A model generated the notes under the pieces. The model worked only from the letters and a program-made list of their open reading frames with translations, did no database searches and was not told the origin of the DNA. From positions 1-54,155 of the forward strand of contig JAJCZM010000041.1 in assembly GCA_029262375.1 (NCBI GenBank): a DNA stretch of 54,155 nt, read 5' to 3'. Below are positions 1 to 8,529 of the stretch, in pieces (position 1 is the first letter of the stretch; the number at the start of each line of letters is the position of its first letter). The position numbers and the translations under genes were made by a program. The DNA is from Deltaproteobacteria bacterium. GTDB taxonomy: Bacteria; Desulfobacterota; Binatia; UBA1149; SPBQ01.

Positions 1-1
1 G

Positions 2-289
2 AGGGCGCAGTGGTCGTGCGTGCCGCGCCACCGCAATCCGATTCACGAGCGCGACGGTTGGCGCTGCCGTGTTCCCGGCTGCAGCTCGCGCCGCAACTTA
101 CAGGAACATCACGTGCTCTTCCGTTCCCGTGGCGGCGGCAACCAGCGTGGCAATCGCATTTCGATCTGCGCGTGGCATCACCTGCGCGGGATTCACGCTG
201 GGCTGGTCCGCGCACACGGCAACGCCGAAACCGGCATCCATTGGCAACTCGGCAATGGGCTGCGGTTGATTGACGACGCGTATCTTTAA
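2..289 (+). CDS. HNH endonuclease, C-terminal part (5' truncated by window edge)
   Basis: This reading frame is open to the first base of the window and ends at TAA 287-289, so only the C-terminal ~95 residues are seen. It carries a zinc-type HNH nuclease fold: a CRVPGC cysteine pair, then EHHV with the first metal/catalytic histidines, RSRGGGN, and ICAWHH followed by HxGxxRAHG. In the family the HNH motif binds a divalent metal and cuts DNA. Proteins of this shape are often C-terminal HNH domains of larger, poorly characterised proteins, so the substrate and the missing N-terminus are unknown. The gene is convergent with the tRNA-Gly gene and separated from it by tandem GC hairpins. Confidence 0.75.
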   Translation, partial: RAQWSCVPRHRNPIHERDGWRCRVPGCSSRRNLQEHHVLFRSRGGGNQRGNRISICAWHHLRGIHAGLVRAHGNAETGIHWQLGNGLRLIDDAYL

Positions 290-348
290 GAACGGCGCCG
301 CTGGCGCCGAAAGAACGGCGCCGCTGGCGCCGAGAGAACGGCGCCGCG
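288..348. repeat. Tandem 23-bp GC-rich hairpin repeats (2.6 copies)
   Basis: Two exact 23-bp copies lie at 288-310 and 311-333, followed by a partial third at 334-348. Each full unit contains a perfect 7-bp stem (CGGCGCC, loop GCT, GGCGCCG). The array begins at the stop codon of the HNH gene and lies between it and the convergent tRNA. No T-run follows, so a classic intrinsic terminator is not supported. A bidirectional transcription barrier or a REP-like mobile palindrome are possible readings. Confidence 0.8.
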
Positions 349-401
349 CAAAGACCGACGTCACTTGGAAACGATGTTCCCGGTTAGGACCCTTCTGAAA
401 A

Positions 402-478
402 TGGAGCGGGTGATGGGATTCGAACCCACGACCTTCTGCATGGCAAGCAGATGCTCTAGCCAACTGAGCTACACCCGC
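402..478 (-). tRNA. tRNA-Gly (anticodon GCC)
   Basis: Read on the minus strand, the acceptor stem pairs GCGGGTG with CACCCGC. The D-arm GCTC-AGTTGGCTA-GAGC follows. The anticodon stem TCTGC/GCAGA encloses the loop TTGCCAT, with anticodon GCC at 442-444. The T-arm contains GGTTCGAATCC. The discriminator base is U, as expected for tRNA-Gly, and the 3' CCA is encoded (402-404). The D-, anticodon and T-stems all form. The gene decodes GGC and GGU. Confidence 0.97.
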
Positions 479-512
479 GCTAGGTGAACGTCCCCGGTGG
501 GGGCGTGCAGGG

Positions 513-542
513 ATTATCTAACCGATCCAGCCTCGTTTGCAA
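513..542 (-). promoter_or_regulatory. Candidate sigma-70 promoter for tRNA-Gly
   Basis: On the minus strand TTGCAA (542-537) is followed after 18 bases by GATAAT (518-513), which matches the -10 consensus at 5 of 6 positions. The predicted transcript would begin about 27 bases before the mature tRNA 5' end. The -35 is only 4 of 6. Confidence 0.45.
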
Positions 543-568
543 GCTGTTGGGCCGTCGTGAGCGCCTTA

Positions 569-1135
569 CTAACCAGCTTGGCGCCCTCGCCCGCTCAATT
601 CTCGAAAGACCGTCATGTGGTACTCCACAGCAGACCACAGGCCGACGACCGTGGACGCGAGCAGCGTGATGAGGCCGACCAGATGGAAGTTCACGCCCAA
701 GTAGCTGTAGTGCAGGATCAGCGCGTGGATACCGATGCTCTGCAGGATCATCTTCAGCTTGCCCGTGGCCTCAGCGCCGAGCACGATCCCTTCGGTCGCT
801 GCAATGCTGCGCAGACCCGTAACTGCCAATTCACGACCGATGATCGTCACGAGAAGCCAATCGGGAATCGAAGGCTGTCGATCCATCAGCGCGAGCATGA
901 CCAGCGCTGAGATCACCAAGAGCTTGTCTGCAAGGGGGTCGAGCAGCTGTCCCATCGCGGTCGTCTGGCCGTATTTGCGTGCTATGTAGCCGTCCAGGAA
1001 GTCGGTGACGGTGGCAACCAGGAAGACGCCGAAGGTCACGAAGGCGGTCTTGCCGGAGGGATCTCGCAGTAGCCAGACGATCAGAGGCACGGCCGCTATA
1101 CGCCCGAGCGTCAAGATATTTGGTAGGTTCAGCAT
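569..1135 (-). CDS. pgsA: CDP-diacylglycerol--glycerol-3-phosphate 3-phosphatidyltransferase
   Basis: This enzyme makes phosphatidylglycerophosphate from CDP-diacylglycerol and sn-glycerol-3-phosphate at the inner membrane, the committed step to phosphatidylglycerol and cardiolipin. The 188-aa protein has the complete CDP-alcohol phosphotransferase signature: D45-x2-D48-G49-x2-A52-R53-x8-G62-x3-D66-x3-D70, whose aspartates bind metal and the CDP moiety. Several hydrophobic segments flank it, beginning with an N-terminal one containing the typical NLPNILTLGRI sequence. Length is normal for PgsA. The ATG start is preceded directly by GGCGGAG. It is divergent from nadB with 161 bases between the starts. 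Confidence 0.95.
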   Translation of the reverse strand: MLNLPNILTLGRIAAVPLIVWLLRDPSGKTAFVTFGVFLVATVTDFLDGYIARKYGQTTAMGQLLDPLADKLLVISALVMLALMDRQPSIPDWLLVTIIGRELAVTGLRSIAATEGIVLGAEATGKLKMILQSIGIHALILHYSYLGVNFHLVGLITLLASTVVGLWSAVEYHMTVFRELSGRGRQAG

Positions 1136-1296
1136 CTCCGCCAGGCCCCCCGCGCCGCCGCCTCATTCGCACCACAGGCTACATGTTGACGGCGCGCCCG
1201 CCAATGTCCCGAGTGCATACTGAGCCGCCCTTTGGATGACGGCGCGGCCTGTTTGCGGGCGACGCCGCGGCCGCTAAGATGGCGCCGGTCCTGTAA

Positions 1297-2880
1297 ATGC
1301 CTAGCTTCGATTATCTCGTCATTGGAAGTGGGATCGCCGGACTCACGTTCGCGATCAAAGCAGCCGAGAAAGGTACGGTCGCCGTCGTCACCAAGCGTGA
1401 GTTGGCCGAGTCCAATACCGCTTGGGCGCAGGGCGGCATCGCAGCCGTATGGAGCGACGACGATACTGTTGAGAGCCATGTCGCCGACACTCTCGAGGCC
1501 GGCGCGGGGCTGTGCGAAGAGGACGTCGTACGCGGCGTCTGTGAGGACGGCCCGGCCTGTGTCGAACAACTGATCGCCCTCGGCGCGCAGTTCTCAGCGC
1601 GCGACGGCGGCAGCGGCTACGACTTGGCACTGGAGGGCGGCCACACCCATCGACGCGTTCTCCACTCAGCCGACCGCACCGGCGAAGAGATATCGAGGGC
1701 CTTGATCGCGGCCACCCGTCGACACAGCAATGTCCACGTGTTCGAGAACCATCTGGCCGTCGATCTTCTCGTCGATCAGAAGTTCGGTATGGCGCGCACT
1801 CATCCGCAGTGTTGGGGCGCCTACGTGCTCGATACACGCAGCGGCGAAGTGGAGACCTTCACCGCACGATCGACGCTGCTGGCAACCGGCGGAACGGGAA
1901 AGGTCTACTTGTATACGTCGAACCCCGACGTCGCTTCGGGCGACGGATTGGCGATGGCGTACCGTGCGGGCTGCCGCGCGTCGGATCTGGAGTTCATCCA
2001 ATTTCATCCAACCTGCCTCTATCACCCGGACGCGCGTACGTTTCTCATCACCGAAGCCGCTCGCGGCGAAGGTGCGATTCTGCGGCGCCCCGATGGCAGC
2101 GCCTTTATGTTGGACTACGATCCACGCGCCGACCTCGCTTCTCGCGACATCGTGGCTCGTGCGATCGATCAGGAGATGAAACGCAGCGGTTGGGACAACG
2201 TGGTTCTGGACATGACCGGGTTGGGCGCCGACTTCATCCGCCAACGCTTCCCAAAGATTTCTGAGCGTTGTGCGAGTTACGGGCTCGACATTACCCAGAC
2301 ACCGATTCCCGTCGTGCCTGCCGCTCACTACATGTGTGGCGGCGTCGTCACCGACGTGCATGGCGAGACGGCTGTCGGTCGCTTGTATGCCGCCGGTGAG
2401 GTCGCGATGACCGGCATGCACGGCGCCAATCGGCTCGCATCCAATTCGTTGCTCGAGGGGCTCGTGTTCGCGCATCGTGCGGTCGAGCATGCCAACATGG
2501 TCATCGCCGACTCCGACGGCGATGTGCCGCACTTCCCCGACTGGACGGCGGGCGACGCCGTCGACATCGATGAATCCGTCGTCATCGCCCACAATTGGGA
2601 CGAGATCCGGCGGCTAATGTGGAACTACGTGGGAATCGTGCGCAGCGACCGGCGTCTCGCACGGGCGGCCGCACGTATTGCCATGCTGCGCGACGAGATC
2701 CGCCAGTACTATTGGGACTTCACGCTGACGCGCGATCTCGTTGAACTTCGAAACCTAGCCTTGGCTGCCGAGCTGATCATCCGCTCGGCCCGCAGCCGCC
2801 GCGAGAGCCGCGGATTGCACTTCAATGCCGACTGCCCGGATCGTGACGACGAGAACTGGCGACGGCATACCGCCGTCTAG
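1297..2880 (+). CDS. nadB: L-aspartate oxidase
   Basis: This flavoprotein oxidises L-aspartate to iminoaspartate, which NadA condenses with dihydroxyacetone phosphate to make quinolinate for NAD. The N-terminus has the FAD dinucleotide-binding fold with GSGIAG near residue 10. It is followed by the NTAWAQGGIAAV segment typical of aspartate oxidases and the succinate dehydrogenase flavoprotein superfamily. Later motifs are HTHRRVLHS, a conserved QFHPT and GMHGANRLASNSLLEG. The length (527 aa) is normal for NadB, and the short C-terminal domain distinguishes it from SdhA. Its partner nadA lies 36 kb away at 39111 and is not in the same operon. The gene converges on purF with 19 bases between stops. 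Confidence 0.95.
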   Translation: MPSFDYLVIGSGIAGLTFAIKAAEKGTVAVVTKRELAESNTAWAQGGIAAVWSDDDTVESHVADTLEAGAGLCEEDVVRGVCEDGPACVEQLIALGAQFSARDGGSGYDLALEGGHTHRRVLHSADRTGEEISRALIAATRRHSNVHVFENHLAVDLLVDQKFGMARTHPQCWGAYVLDTRSGEVETFTARSTLLATGGTGKVYLYTSNPDVASGDGLAMAYRAGCRASDLEFIQFHPTCLYHPDARTFLITEAARGEGAILRRPDGSAFMLDYDPRADLASRDIVARAIDQEMKRSGWDNVVLDMTGLGADFIRQRFPKISERCASYGLDITQTPIPVVPAAHYMCGGVVTDVHGETAVGRLYAAGEVAMTGMHGANRLASNSLLEGLVFAHRAVEHANMVIADSDGDVPHFPDWTAGDAVDIDESVVIAHNWDEIRRLMWNYVGIVRSDRRLARAAARIAMLRDEIRQYYWDFTLTRDLVELRNLALAAELIIRSARSRRESRGLHFNADCPDRDDENWRRHTAV

Positions 2881-2899
2881 TCTGCTTCCGCCTAATTGG

Positions 2900-4495
2900 C
2901 TATTTGCCTGCGCGCGCTCGCTTGGGTGCGAGTTCCAACGCTTCGAATAGGCGCATCTGGCGTTCGTCAGCCAGATCCATCGGTGTGACGGGATAGTTCC
3001 CCGTGAAGCAGGCGTCGCAGAACCCGGCCTCCTTGCCTTTGCCGCCTGCGAACGAGTAGAGGCCTTCGTGCGAGAGGTAGGCCAGCGAGTCCGCAAGTAT
3101 GTAGTCCTGCAACTCGCTCATGTTCTTCTGGTTGGCTACCAGTTCTTCGGAGGTCGGGGTGTCGACCCCGTAGTAGCACGACCTGATGGTCGGTGGAGCC
3201 GAGACGCGGAAGTGTACTTCTTTGGCACCTGCCGCCCGAATCATGCCGACGATCTTGCGGCTGGTCGTGCCGCGTACGATCGAGTCGTCCACCACGATCA
3301 CGCGCTTGCCGGCGAGAATGTCGCGCTGAGCGTTGAGCTTTACCTTTACGCCGAAGTGGCGAATCGAATCGGTGGGCTCGATGAACGTACGACCCACATA
3401 GTGGTTGCGGATGAGGCCCATTTCGAAGGGGATCTTCGCTTCACGGGAGTAGCCCAACGCAGCCGGCACGCCCGAATCCGGTACCGGAATAACGATGTCG
3501 GCATCTACGTGTGATTCTCGTGCGAGTTGCCGACCCATCTCTTTGCGAATCTCGTAGACGTTGCTGTCGTAGACGACGCTGTCAGGGCGAGAGAAATAGA
3601 CATACTCGAAGATACAGGCGTGTCGCGGTACGCTGGCGAACGGGCGAATCGAGACAAGCTCTCCGTCTCGGAAGTGAAGCACTTCGCCCGGATCTACTTC
3701 GCGGACGTACTCCGCTTCCATCAAATCGAGCGCGCAGGTCTCGGACGCGACGACATACCCGCCGCCTTCTTTGAACTTCCCAAGTACGAGCGGCCGGAAT
3801 CCGTGCGGATCGCGCGCAGCGATCATCTCACTCTCGGACATGAATAGGACCGAGAATGCGCCTTCGACCTGGCTCATCGCATCGATGGCGCGATCGAGGA
3901 GCGTCGCGCCCTTCGAACATGCGATCAGGTGTACCAGGACCTCGGTGTCGACGGTCGATTGGAAGATCGACCCGGTCGATTCCAGCCGCCTGCGCACCGC
4001 ACCGGCGTTGACGAAGTTTCCATTGTGCGCCACCGCGAGGCTGCCTTCGGCGTATTCGACGACGAACGGCTGTGTATTGCGCAGTAACGTTTGGCCCGCG
4101 GTCGAGTAACGATTATGTCCGATCGCGCTGTTGCCGTTCAGACGGCGGATGACGTCTTCATCGAACACGTCGGCGACCAGTCCGAGACCGCGATGGTTGA
4201 TCAGCGATTCACCGTCGGTCGAGGCGATGCCGGCGCCCTCTTGGCCGCGATGCTGGAGCGCGTACAGGCCCAGATAGGCCAGGTTGGCGGCTTCCGGGCG
4301 ATCAACGACACCGACCACCCCACACTCTTCGTGGAATTTGTCGTCGAGTTCGGAGCTGTCGACGCCGTCTGCGCTGCCTGCACAGTTCGTGCAGTGTGCG
4401 TTCGTCTGGCCCCTGTGGCTGGCGTCTGCGCGCGCGAGTGCCCGCGCGATTGGATGGTCGGCTGGTTGATCGTTCGTTTGATCGTGTCGGGCCAA
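2900..4495 (-). CDS. purF: Amidophosphoribosyltransferase with long N-terminal propeptide
   Basis: PurF makes 5-phosphoribosylamine from PRPP and glutamine, the first step of purine synthesis. The class II glutaminase domain starts at Cys58 (ECGVVGV), which must become N-terminal to act. The PRPP loop is in the VIVVDDSIVRGTTS region. The Cys positions in HACIFEY, RSCYYGVD and FCDACFTG match the [4Fe-4S] ligands of the Bacillus-type enzyme. The reading frame allows only one canonical start before Cys58, a TTG at 4495, because a TAG lies six codons upstream. This leaves a 57-residue leader, far longer than the 11 residues known in B. subtilis, containing an HCTNC motif. The best ribosome-binding sequence (GGGGAGG, 4519-4525) lies ~23 bases from that TTG, so the start is uncertain. 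Confidence 0.93.
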   Translation of the reverse strand: MARHDQTNDQPADHPIARALARADASHRGQTNAHCTNCAGSADGVDSSELDDKFHEECGVVGVVDRPEAANLAYLGLYALQHRGQEGAGIASTDGESLINHRGLGLVADVFDEDVIRRLNGNSAIGHNRYSTAGQTLLRNTQPFVVEYAEGSLAVAHNGNFVNAGAVRRRLESTGSIFQSTVDTEVLVHLIACSKGATLLDRAIDAMSQVEGAFSVLFMSESEMIAARDPHGFRPLVLGKFKEGGGYVVASETCALDLMEAEYVREVDPGEVLHFRDGELVSIRPFASVPRHACIFEYVYFSRPDSVVYDSNVYEIRKEMGRQLARESHVDADIVIPVPDSGVPAALGYSREAKIPFEMGLIRNHYVGRTFIEPTDSIRHFGVKVKLNAQRDILAGKRVIVVDDSIVRGTTSRKIVGMIRAAGAKEVHFRVSAPPTIRSCYYGVDTPTSEELVANQKNMSELQDYILADSLAYLSHEGLYSFAGGKGKEAGFCDACFTGNYPVTPMDLADERQMRLFEALELAPKRARAGK

Positions 4496-4624
4496 TTGAT
4501 CAGCTCGGCGCTAGCCGACCTCCCCTAGATATAGATACGAAAGATATGTGTCTCTTAACACGGGAGCGCCGACTACACACATGAACGTACGCACGTCGTC
4601 GCCTCCCGGCCTGCCTTTTGCCCG

Positions 4625-6880
4625 TCAGGCGCCCGCAGCAATCTTCGGCAAAGCGGTGCTCCATGCTTCGTGCAGGTCGTTTACGGCTGCATCCACGAGC
4701 ATGGCACCTTGTGCGGCAATTCTGAGACGAGTGCCGCCCGTACTACCCAATCGAGTCATCGCGACGCCGAGCTCGGCGGCTTCGGTTTCCACGGAATCGA
4801 TGCCGTCGGCATCGATGGCCATGAGTACGCGGGCCCCGCTTTCGCCGAAGAGAGCGGTATCGAACCGGTCGGCAACTGTGATGTCGATGTCGCAGCCAAT
4901 ACCGGGACCGGCGATGCACATCTCAGCAATCGCGATCGCAAGCCCACCGTCGGCAAGATCGTGAGCGGTCGATACATGACCGCGTTCGATCACGCGCGCA
5001 CAAAGCTCCGCGAGCTGGCGCTCCGCTTCGAGGTCGAGCGCGGGCGGACGATCCCCTGTGCAGCCGTGGACGACGCTGAGGTATTCGCTGGCGTTTAGTT
5101 CCGGCTCGCCTGAGCCGAGCAGGACGACGATCTGGTCGGGTTTCTCGATCGCGATCGTGGCGGTCGTACGAGCGTCTTTCACGAGGCCCACCATCGCGAT
5201 CACGGGCGTGGGAGGGATCGATGCACCGAGAGTATCGTTGTAGAAGCTCACATTACCGGAGACGACCGGTGTGCCGAAAAAATTACAGGCCTCCGACATG
5301 CCGTCGATGGCTCGGGAGAACTGCCACATGACCTCGGGCTTCTCGGGGTTGCCGAAATTGAGGCAGTCGCTCATCGCAGCTGCGCGGCCACCGGTTACCG
5401 CGATGTTACGCACGGCTTCCGCCATCGCATGCTGGGCTCCGATGTAAGGATCCAACTCGACGTAGCGTGAGTTGCAGTCGGTGGTCATGGCGAGCCCGCC
5501 ACCGGTTTCTCTAACCCGCACGACGGCAGCATCACCGCCCGGGCGAACCAGCGTGTTGGCTCCGACGTAGCAGTCATACTGCTCGTGGATCCAGGCGCGG
5601 CTGCAGAGGTTAGGCGAAGCAAGCAGTCGTGTAAGCGTTGCGGTGAGATCGGTCGGTTCCTTGATCGCACCGAGGTCAAGTGCCTCGCCGGCGGGTTTGT
5701 CCGGCGCAGCGATGGGGCGATTGTAGGCCGGCGCAGCGTCGGTGAGTGCATCGACGGGGATCGATGCGACTTCCTCTCCGCGATAGGTGGCGCGGAAGCG
5801 TCCGTCGTCGGTCACGATGCCGACGGGGACGCAGTCGAGTCCCCAACGTTCGAAGATCTCGCGAAGATTGTCTTCGCGCCCCTGTTTGGCCACCACGACC
5901 ATGCGTTCTTGCGATTCAGACAGCAGCATCTCGTAGGGAGTGACGCTCTCGTCTCGCAGCGGAATCTTGTCGAGGTCCAGACAAATGCCAACGCCGCCGC
6001 GCGAGGCCATCTCGACGCTCGAACTCGTCAGGCCGGCGGCCCCCATGTCTTGGATCGCAACGATGTCGTCGCCTGCCATCGCCTCGAGGCAAGCCTCGAT
6101 CAGAAGGTTCTCCGTGAACGGGTCGCCGACCTGGACGGTCGGCTTCATTTGCTCGGACTCTTCCTTGAACTCCGACGACGCGAGCAGGCTGGCACCGTGG
6201 ATGCCGTCACGCCCGGTTTTCGATCCCACGTACAGAATCGGATTGCCGATACCTGCTGCGCTGGCACGGAAGATCTTGTCGTGCGCGACAATGCCCAGTG
6301 TGAAGGCGTTTACGAGAATGTTGCCGTCGTAACCGGCGTCGAAGTGGGCTTCACCGCCTACCGTCGCGACGCCTACCGAGTTGCCGTAGCCACCGACACC
6401 GGCGACGACACCGCCCAATAAGAACGGCGTTTTTTCGTGATCTGCGCGACCGAACCGTAGGCTGTTCATGTTGGCAATCGGACGAGCGCCCATCGTGAAT
6501 ACGTCGCGCAGGATGCCGCCGACGCCGGTCGCGGCACCCTGGTACGGCTCAATATAGGACGGGTGGTTGTGGCTCTCTATTTTGAAGATCGCGGCCATGC
6601 CGCCGCCGATATCAATGCCGCCCGCATTCTCGCCCGGACCCTGCAGAACGCGCGGGCCGGTGGTCGGAAAGCGGCCGAGGTGAACACGCGAACTCTTGTA
6701 GCTGCAGTGCTCGGACCACATGACTGAAAAGACGCCCAGTTCTTCGAACGTCGGCGTACGGCCGAGGTGTTCGACGACGCGATCGTATTCTCCGTCGGTC
6801 AGCCCGTGTTCCAAGCCTAGCGCGCGTGTGACTTCCGGCGCCACACGATAGTTGGTTGCCTTCGTGACTGGGGCTCCCAT
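4625..6880 (-). CDS. purL: Phosphoribosylformylglycinamidine synthase subunit PurL (small type)
   Basis: PurL is the ATP-dependent synthetase subunit that converts FGAR to FGAM using ammonia delivered by PurQ, with PurS as the bridging subunit. The 751-aa length is that of the short bacterial type, which needs separate PurS and PurQ; both are encoded just upstream. The signature [11 protein letters not shown], which holds the catalytic histidine, is present near residue 55. Glycine-rich AIRS/PurM-type ATP-binding motifs follow in two halves ([15 protein letters not shown] in the first). The chosen ATG at 6880 overlaps the purQ stop as TGATG. A GTG 18 bases further upstream is possible but less likely. 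Confidence 0.96.
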   Translation of the reverse strand: MGAPVTKATNYRVAPEVTRALGLEHGLTDGEYDRVVEHLGRTPTFEELGVFSVMWSEHCSYKSSRVHLGRFPTTGPRVLQGPGENAGGIDIGGGMAAIFKIESHNHPSYIEPYQGAATGVGGILRDVFTMGARPIANMNSLRFGRADHEKTPFLLGGVVAGVGGYGNSVGVATVGGEAHFDAGYDGNILVNAFTLGIVAHDKIFRASAAGIGNPILYVGSKTGRDGIHGASLLASSEFKEESEQMKPTVQVGDPFTENLLIEACLEAMAGDDIVAIQDMGAAGLTSSSVEMASRGGVGICLDLDKIPLRDESVTPYEMLLSESQERMVVVAKQGREDNLREIFERWGLDCVPVGIVTDDGRFRATYRGEEVASIPVDALTDAAPAYNRPIAAPDKPAGEALDLGAIKEPTDLTATLTRLLASPNLCSRAWIHEQYDCYVGANTLVRPGGDAAVVRVRETGGGLAMTTDCNSRYVELDPYIGAQHAMAEAVRNIAVTGGRAAAMSDCLNFGNPEKPEVMWQFSRAIDGMSEACNFFGTPVVSGNVSFYNDTLGASIPPTPVIAMVGLVKDARTTATIAIEKPDQIVVLLGSGEPELNASEYLSVVHGCTGDRPPALDLEAERQLAELCARVIERGHVSTAHDLADGGLAIAIAEMCIAGPGIGCDIDITVADRFDTALFGESGARVLMAIDADGIDSVETEAAELGVAMTRLGSTGGTRLRIAAQGAMLVDAAVNDLHEAWSTALPKIAAGA

Positions 6881-7548
6881 CAGGCTGCCTGCTTCCACTG
6901 GTCGACGGATCGAAACAGCGGCTGGCCGTCGGTGACGCCGGTGAGCGGGTCGACCGCGTGTTCCGGGTGCGGCATCAAGCCGACCACGTTGCCTTCGCGG
7001 TTGCAGACGCCGGCGATGTCGTCGATCGAACCGTTGGGATTGCTCGTGTAGCGAAACACGATCTGCCCGTGGTCTTGGATCTCGGCGAGCGTACTCTGGT
7101 CCGCGACGTAACAGCCTTCGCCGTGTTTGATCGGGATCACCGCCTGCGCACCGTCCTCATACCCTAGCGTGAACGCCGTGGTGTTGTTCTCGACCGTCAG
7201 TGTGGCCGGTACGCAGCGAAATTTGAGCCCGCGGTTCTGCACGAGCGCTCCGGGCAGTAGTCCCGCTTCGCACAACACCTGAAAGCCGTTGCAGATCCCA
7301 AGCACCGGGCCGCCTGATTTCGCAAAGTCGGCGACGGCTTCCATGACCGGCGAGAATCGAGCCAGTGCGCCGCAGCGCAGATAGTCGCCGTAACTGAATC
7401 CGCCCGGGAGCACGATCGCATCGCAGTCGGCAAGATTACGGTCTCCGTGCCAAAGGAGTCGCGCGTGATAGCCGAGTACCGATTCGAGCGCGTAAATCGT
7501 ATCGCGCTCGTCGTTAGACCCGGGAAAATGCAGAACACCCCATTTCAC
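6880..7548 (-). CDS. purQ: Phosphoribosylformylglycinamidine synthase, glutaminase subunit
   Basis: PurQ hydrolyses glutamine and passes ammonia to PurL. It is a class I glutamine amidotransferase: the nucleophile Cys lies in [11 protein letters not shown], and the catalytic His-x-Glu lies in MPHPEHA near the C-terminus. The N-terminus [13 protein letters not shown] is typical. I place the start at GTG 7548, two bases after the purS stop; a longer frame would add 22 non-conserved residues inside purS. This gives 222 aa, the usual size. The gene is coupled to purL by a one-base overlap. Confidence 0.95.
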   Translation of the reverse strand: MKWGVLHFPGSNDERDTIYALESVLGYHARLLWHGDRNLADCDAIVLPGGFSYGDYLRCGALARFSPVMEAVADFAKSGGPVLGICNGFQVLCEAGLLPGALVQNRGLKFRCVPATLTVENNTTAFTLGYEDGAQAVIPIKHGEGCYVADQSTLAEIQDHGQIVFRYTSNPNGSIDDIAGVCNREGNVVGLMPHPEHAVDPLTGVTDGQPLFRSVDQWKQAA

Positions 7549-7550
7549 GG

Positions 7551-7802
7551 TCAGGCCGTCTCCACGTCGAACCGGTAGTCCTCGATGACCTCGTTGGCCA
7601 GGAGGCGTCGACACATTTCTTCTACGCGAGCCTCGACGCCGGCAGCGCCGTCGCCCGAGAGTTTGACCTCGATGTACTTACCGAGCCGAACATCGCCCAC
7701 TTCCTCGTAACCCAGGGAATGGAGCGAGGTTTCCACGGCCTTTCCTTGCGGATCGAGAATGGCCGGCTTAGGAACGACATAGACGCGCGCTACGAAATCC
7801 AC
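7551..7802 (-). CDS. purS: Phosphoribosylformylglycinamidine synthase subunit PurS
   Basis: PurS is the ~80-residue subunit that holds PurL and PurQ together in organisms with the three-part FGAM synthase. The 83-aa sequence matches the family pattern: VYVVPKPAILDPQGKAV at the N-terminus, then a SLGYEEVGDVRLGKY segment and an MCRRLLANEVIEDY helix near the end. The start is GTG 7802, seven bases after the purC stop. Its presence agrees with the short form of PurL encoded downstream. Confidence 0.95.
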   Translation of the reverse strand: MDFVARVYVVPKPAILDPQGKAVETSLHSLGYEEVGDVRLGKYIEVKLSGDGAAGVEARVEEMCRRLLANEVIEDYRFDVETA

Positions 7803-7809
7803 TTCGGTA

Positions 7810-8529
7810 TTACTCCGCGCCTACGCGCTCGGCGATCTCATGGTATGCATCTTCGACTTCGCCGAGATCTTGGCGGAATCGATCTTTGTCGAGTTTCTTG
7901 CGGGTCTTTGCGTCCCAGAACCGGCAGGTATCGGGGCAGATTTCGTCGGCCAGAAGGATCGTGCCGTCGCTCGTACGGCCGAACTCCAACTTGAAATCGA
8001 CGAGAATGATGCCGCGTTCGAGCATGAAAGGTCGCAGCACATCGTTGACCGCGAGCGCTTGTCGTCGCAATTCGTCGAGCTCTTCTTGTGTCGCCCAGCC
8101 AAAGACCACCGCGTGATCATCGGTGATCAACGGGTCGCCGAGGGCATCGTCCTTGTAATAGAACTCGACGAGCGGCCGGGAGATCTCTTCTCCGTCGGGT
8201 CGCCCAAGTCGTTTTGCGAGGCTCCCGGTCACGATGTTTCGCACGACGGTCTCACAAGGAATGATCTCGACCTTGCGCACCAGCATCTCGCGATCGCTCA
8301 GCGTCTCGAGATAGTGACTCGAGATGTCTTTCTCCTTGAGAAGCTTGAAGAAGCGAGCCGAGATTCGGTTATTGAGGATTCCCTTCGAGTTGATGCTTCC
8401 TTTCTTCTGCGCGTTGAACGCAGTGGCATCGTCCTTGAAGTAGAAAATGACCTTGTCTGCGTCCGACGTGGCGTAGATCTTTTTGGCTTTCCCTTCGTTC
8501 AGAAGTTCGCCGCGCGTCAACTCACTCAT
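7810..8529 (-). CDS. purC: Phosphoribosylaminoimidazole-succinocarboxamide synthase (SAICAR synthase)
   Basis: PurC joins CAIR with aspartate using ATP to give SAICAR. The 239-aa length fits the compact bacterial type. Recognisable family segments are GKAKKIYATSD at the N-terminus (ATP-binding strand), the FKDDATAFNAQKK loop, CETVVRNIVTGSLAKR, and the LADEICPDTCRFWD segment, which carries conserved acidic metal-binding residues. The ATG overlaps the purB stop as ATGA, so the two are probably translationally coupled. Confidence 0.96.
   Translation of the reverse strand: MSELTRGELLNEGKAKKIYATSDADKVIFYFKDDATAFNAQKKGSINSKGILNNRISARFFKLLKEKDISSHYLETLSDREMLVRKVEIIPCETVVRNIVTGSLAKRLGRPDGEEISRPLVEFYYKDDALGDPLITDDHAVVFGWATQEELDELRRQALAVNDVLRPFMLERGIILVDFKLEFGRTSDGTILLADEICPDTCRFWDAKTRKKLDKDRFRQDLGEVEDAYHEIAERVGAE

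Noticed and set aside
1136..1296. Promoter for nadB using TTGACG near 1190
   Set aside because: The nearest -10-like sequence (CATACT) is 24 bases away, too far for a normal sigma-70 promoter.
1666..2592. Long open frame (308 codons) on the minus strand across nadB
   Set aside because: It lies wholly inside nadB on the opposite strand, has no recognisable motif, and is explained by the high GC content that keeps antisense frames open.
4528..4558. Promoter for purF in the AT-rich patch (TTAAGA ... TATATC)
   Set aside because: The 19-base spacing and 4-of-6 matches are weak, and the start would leave almost no room before the ribosome-binding site; kept only as a note.
5585..6421. Open frame of 278 codons on the plus strand across purL
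   Set aside because: Antisense to a well-supported gene, with no family features or own regulatory signals.
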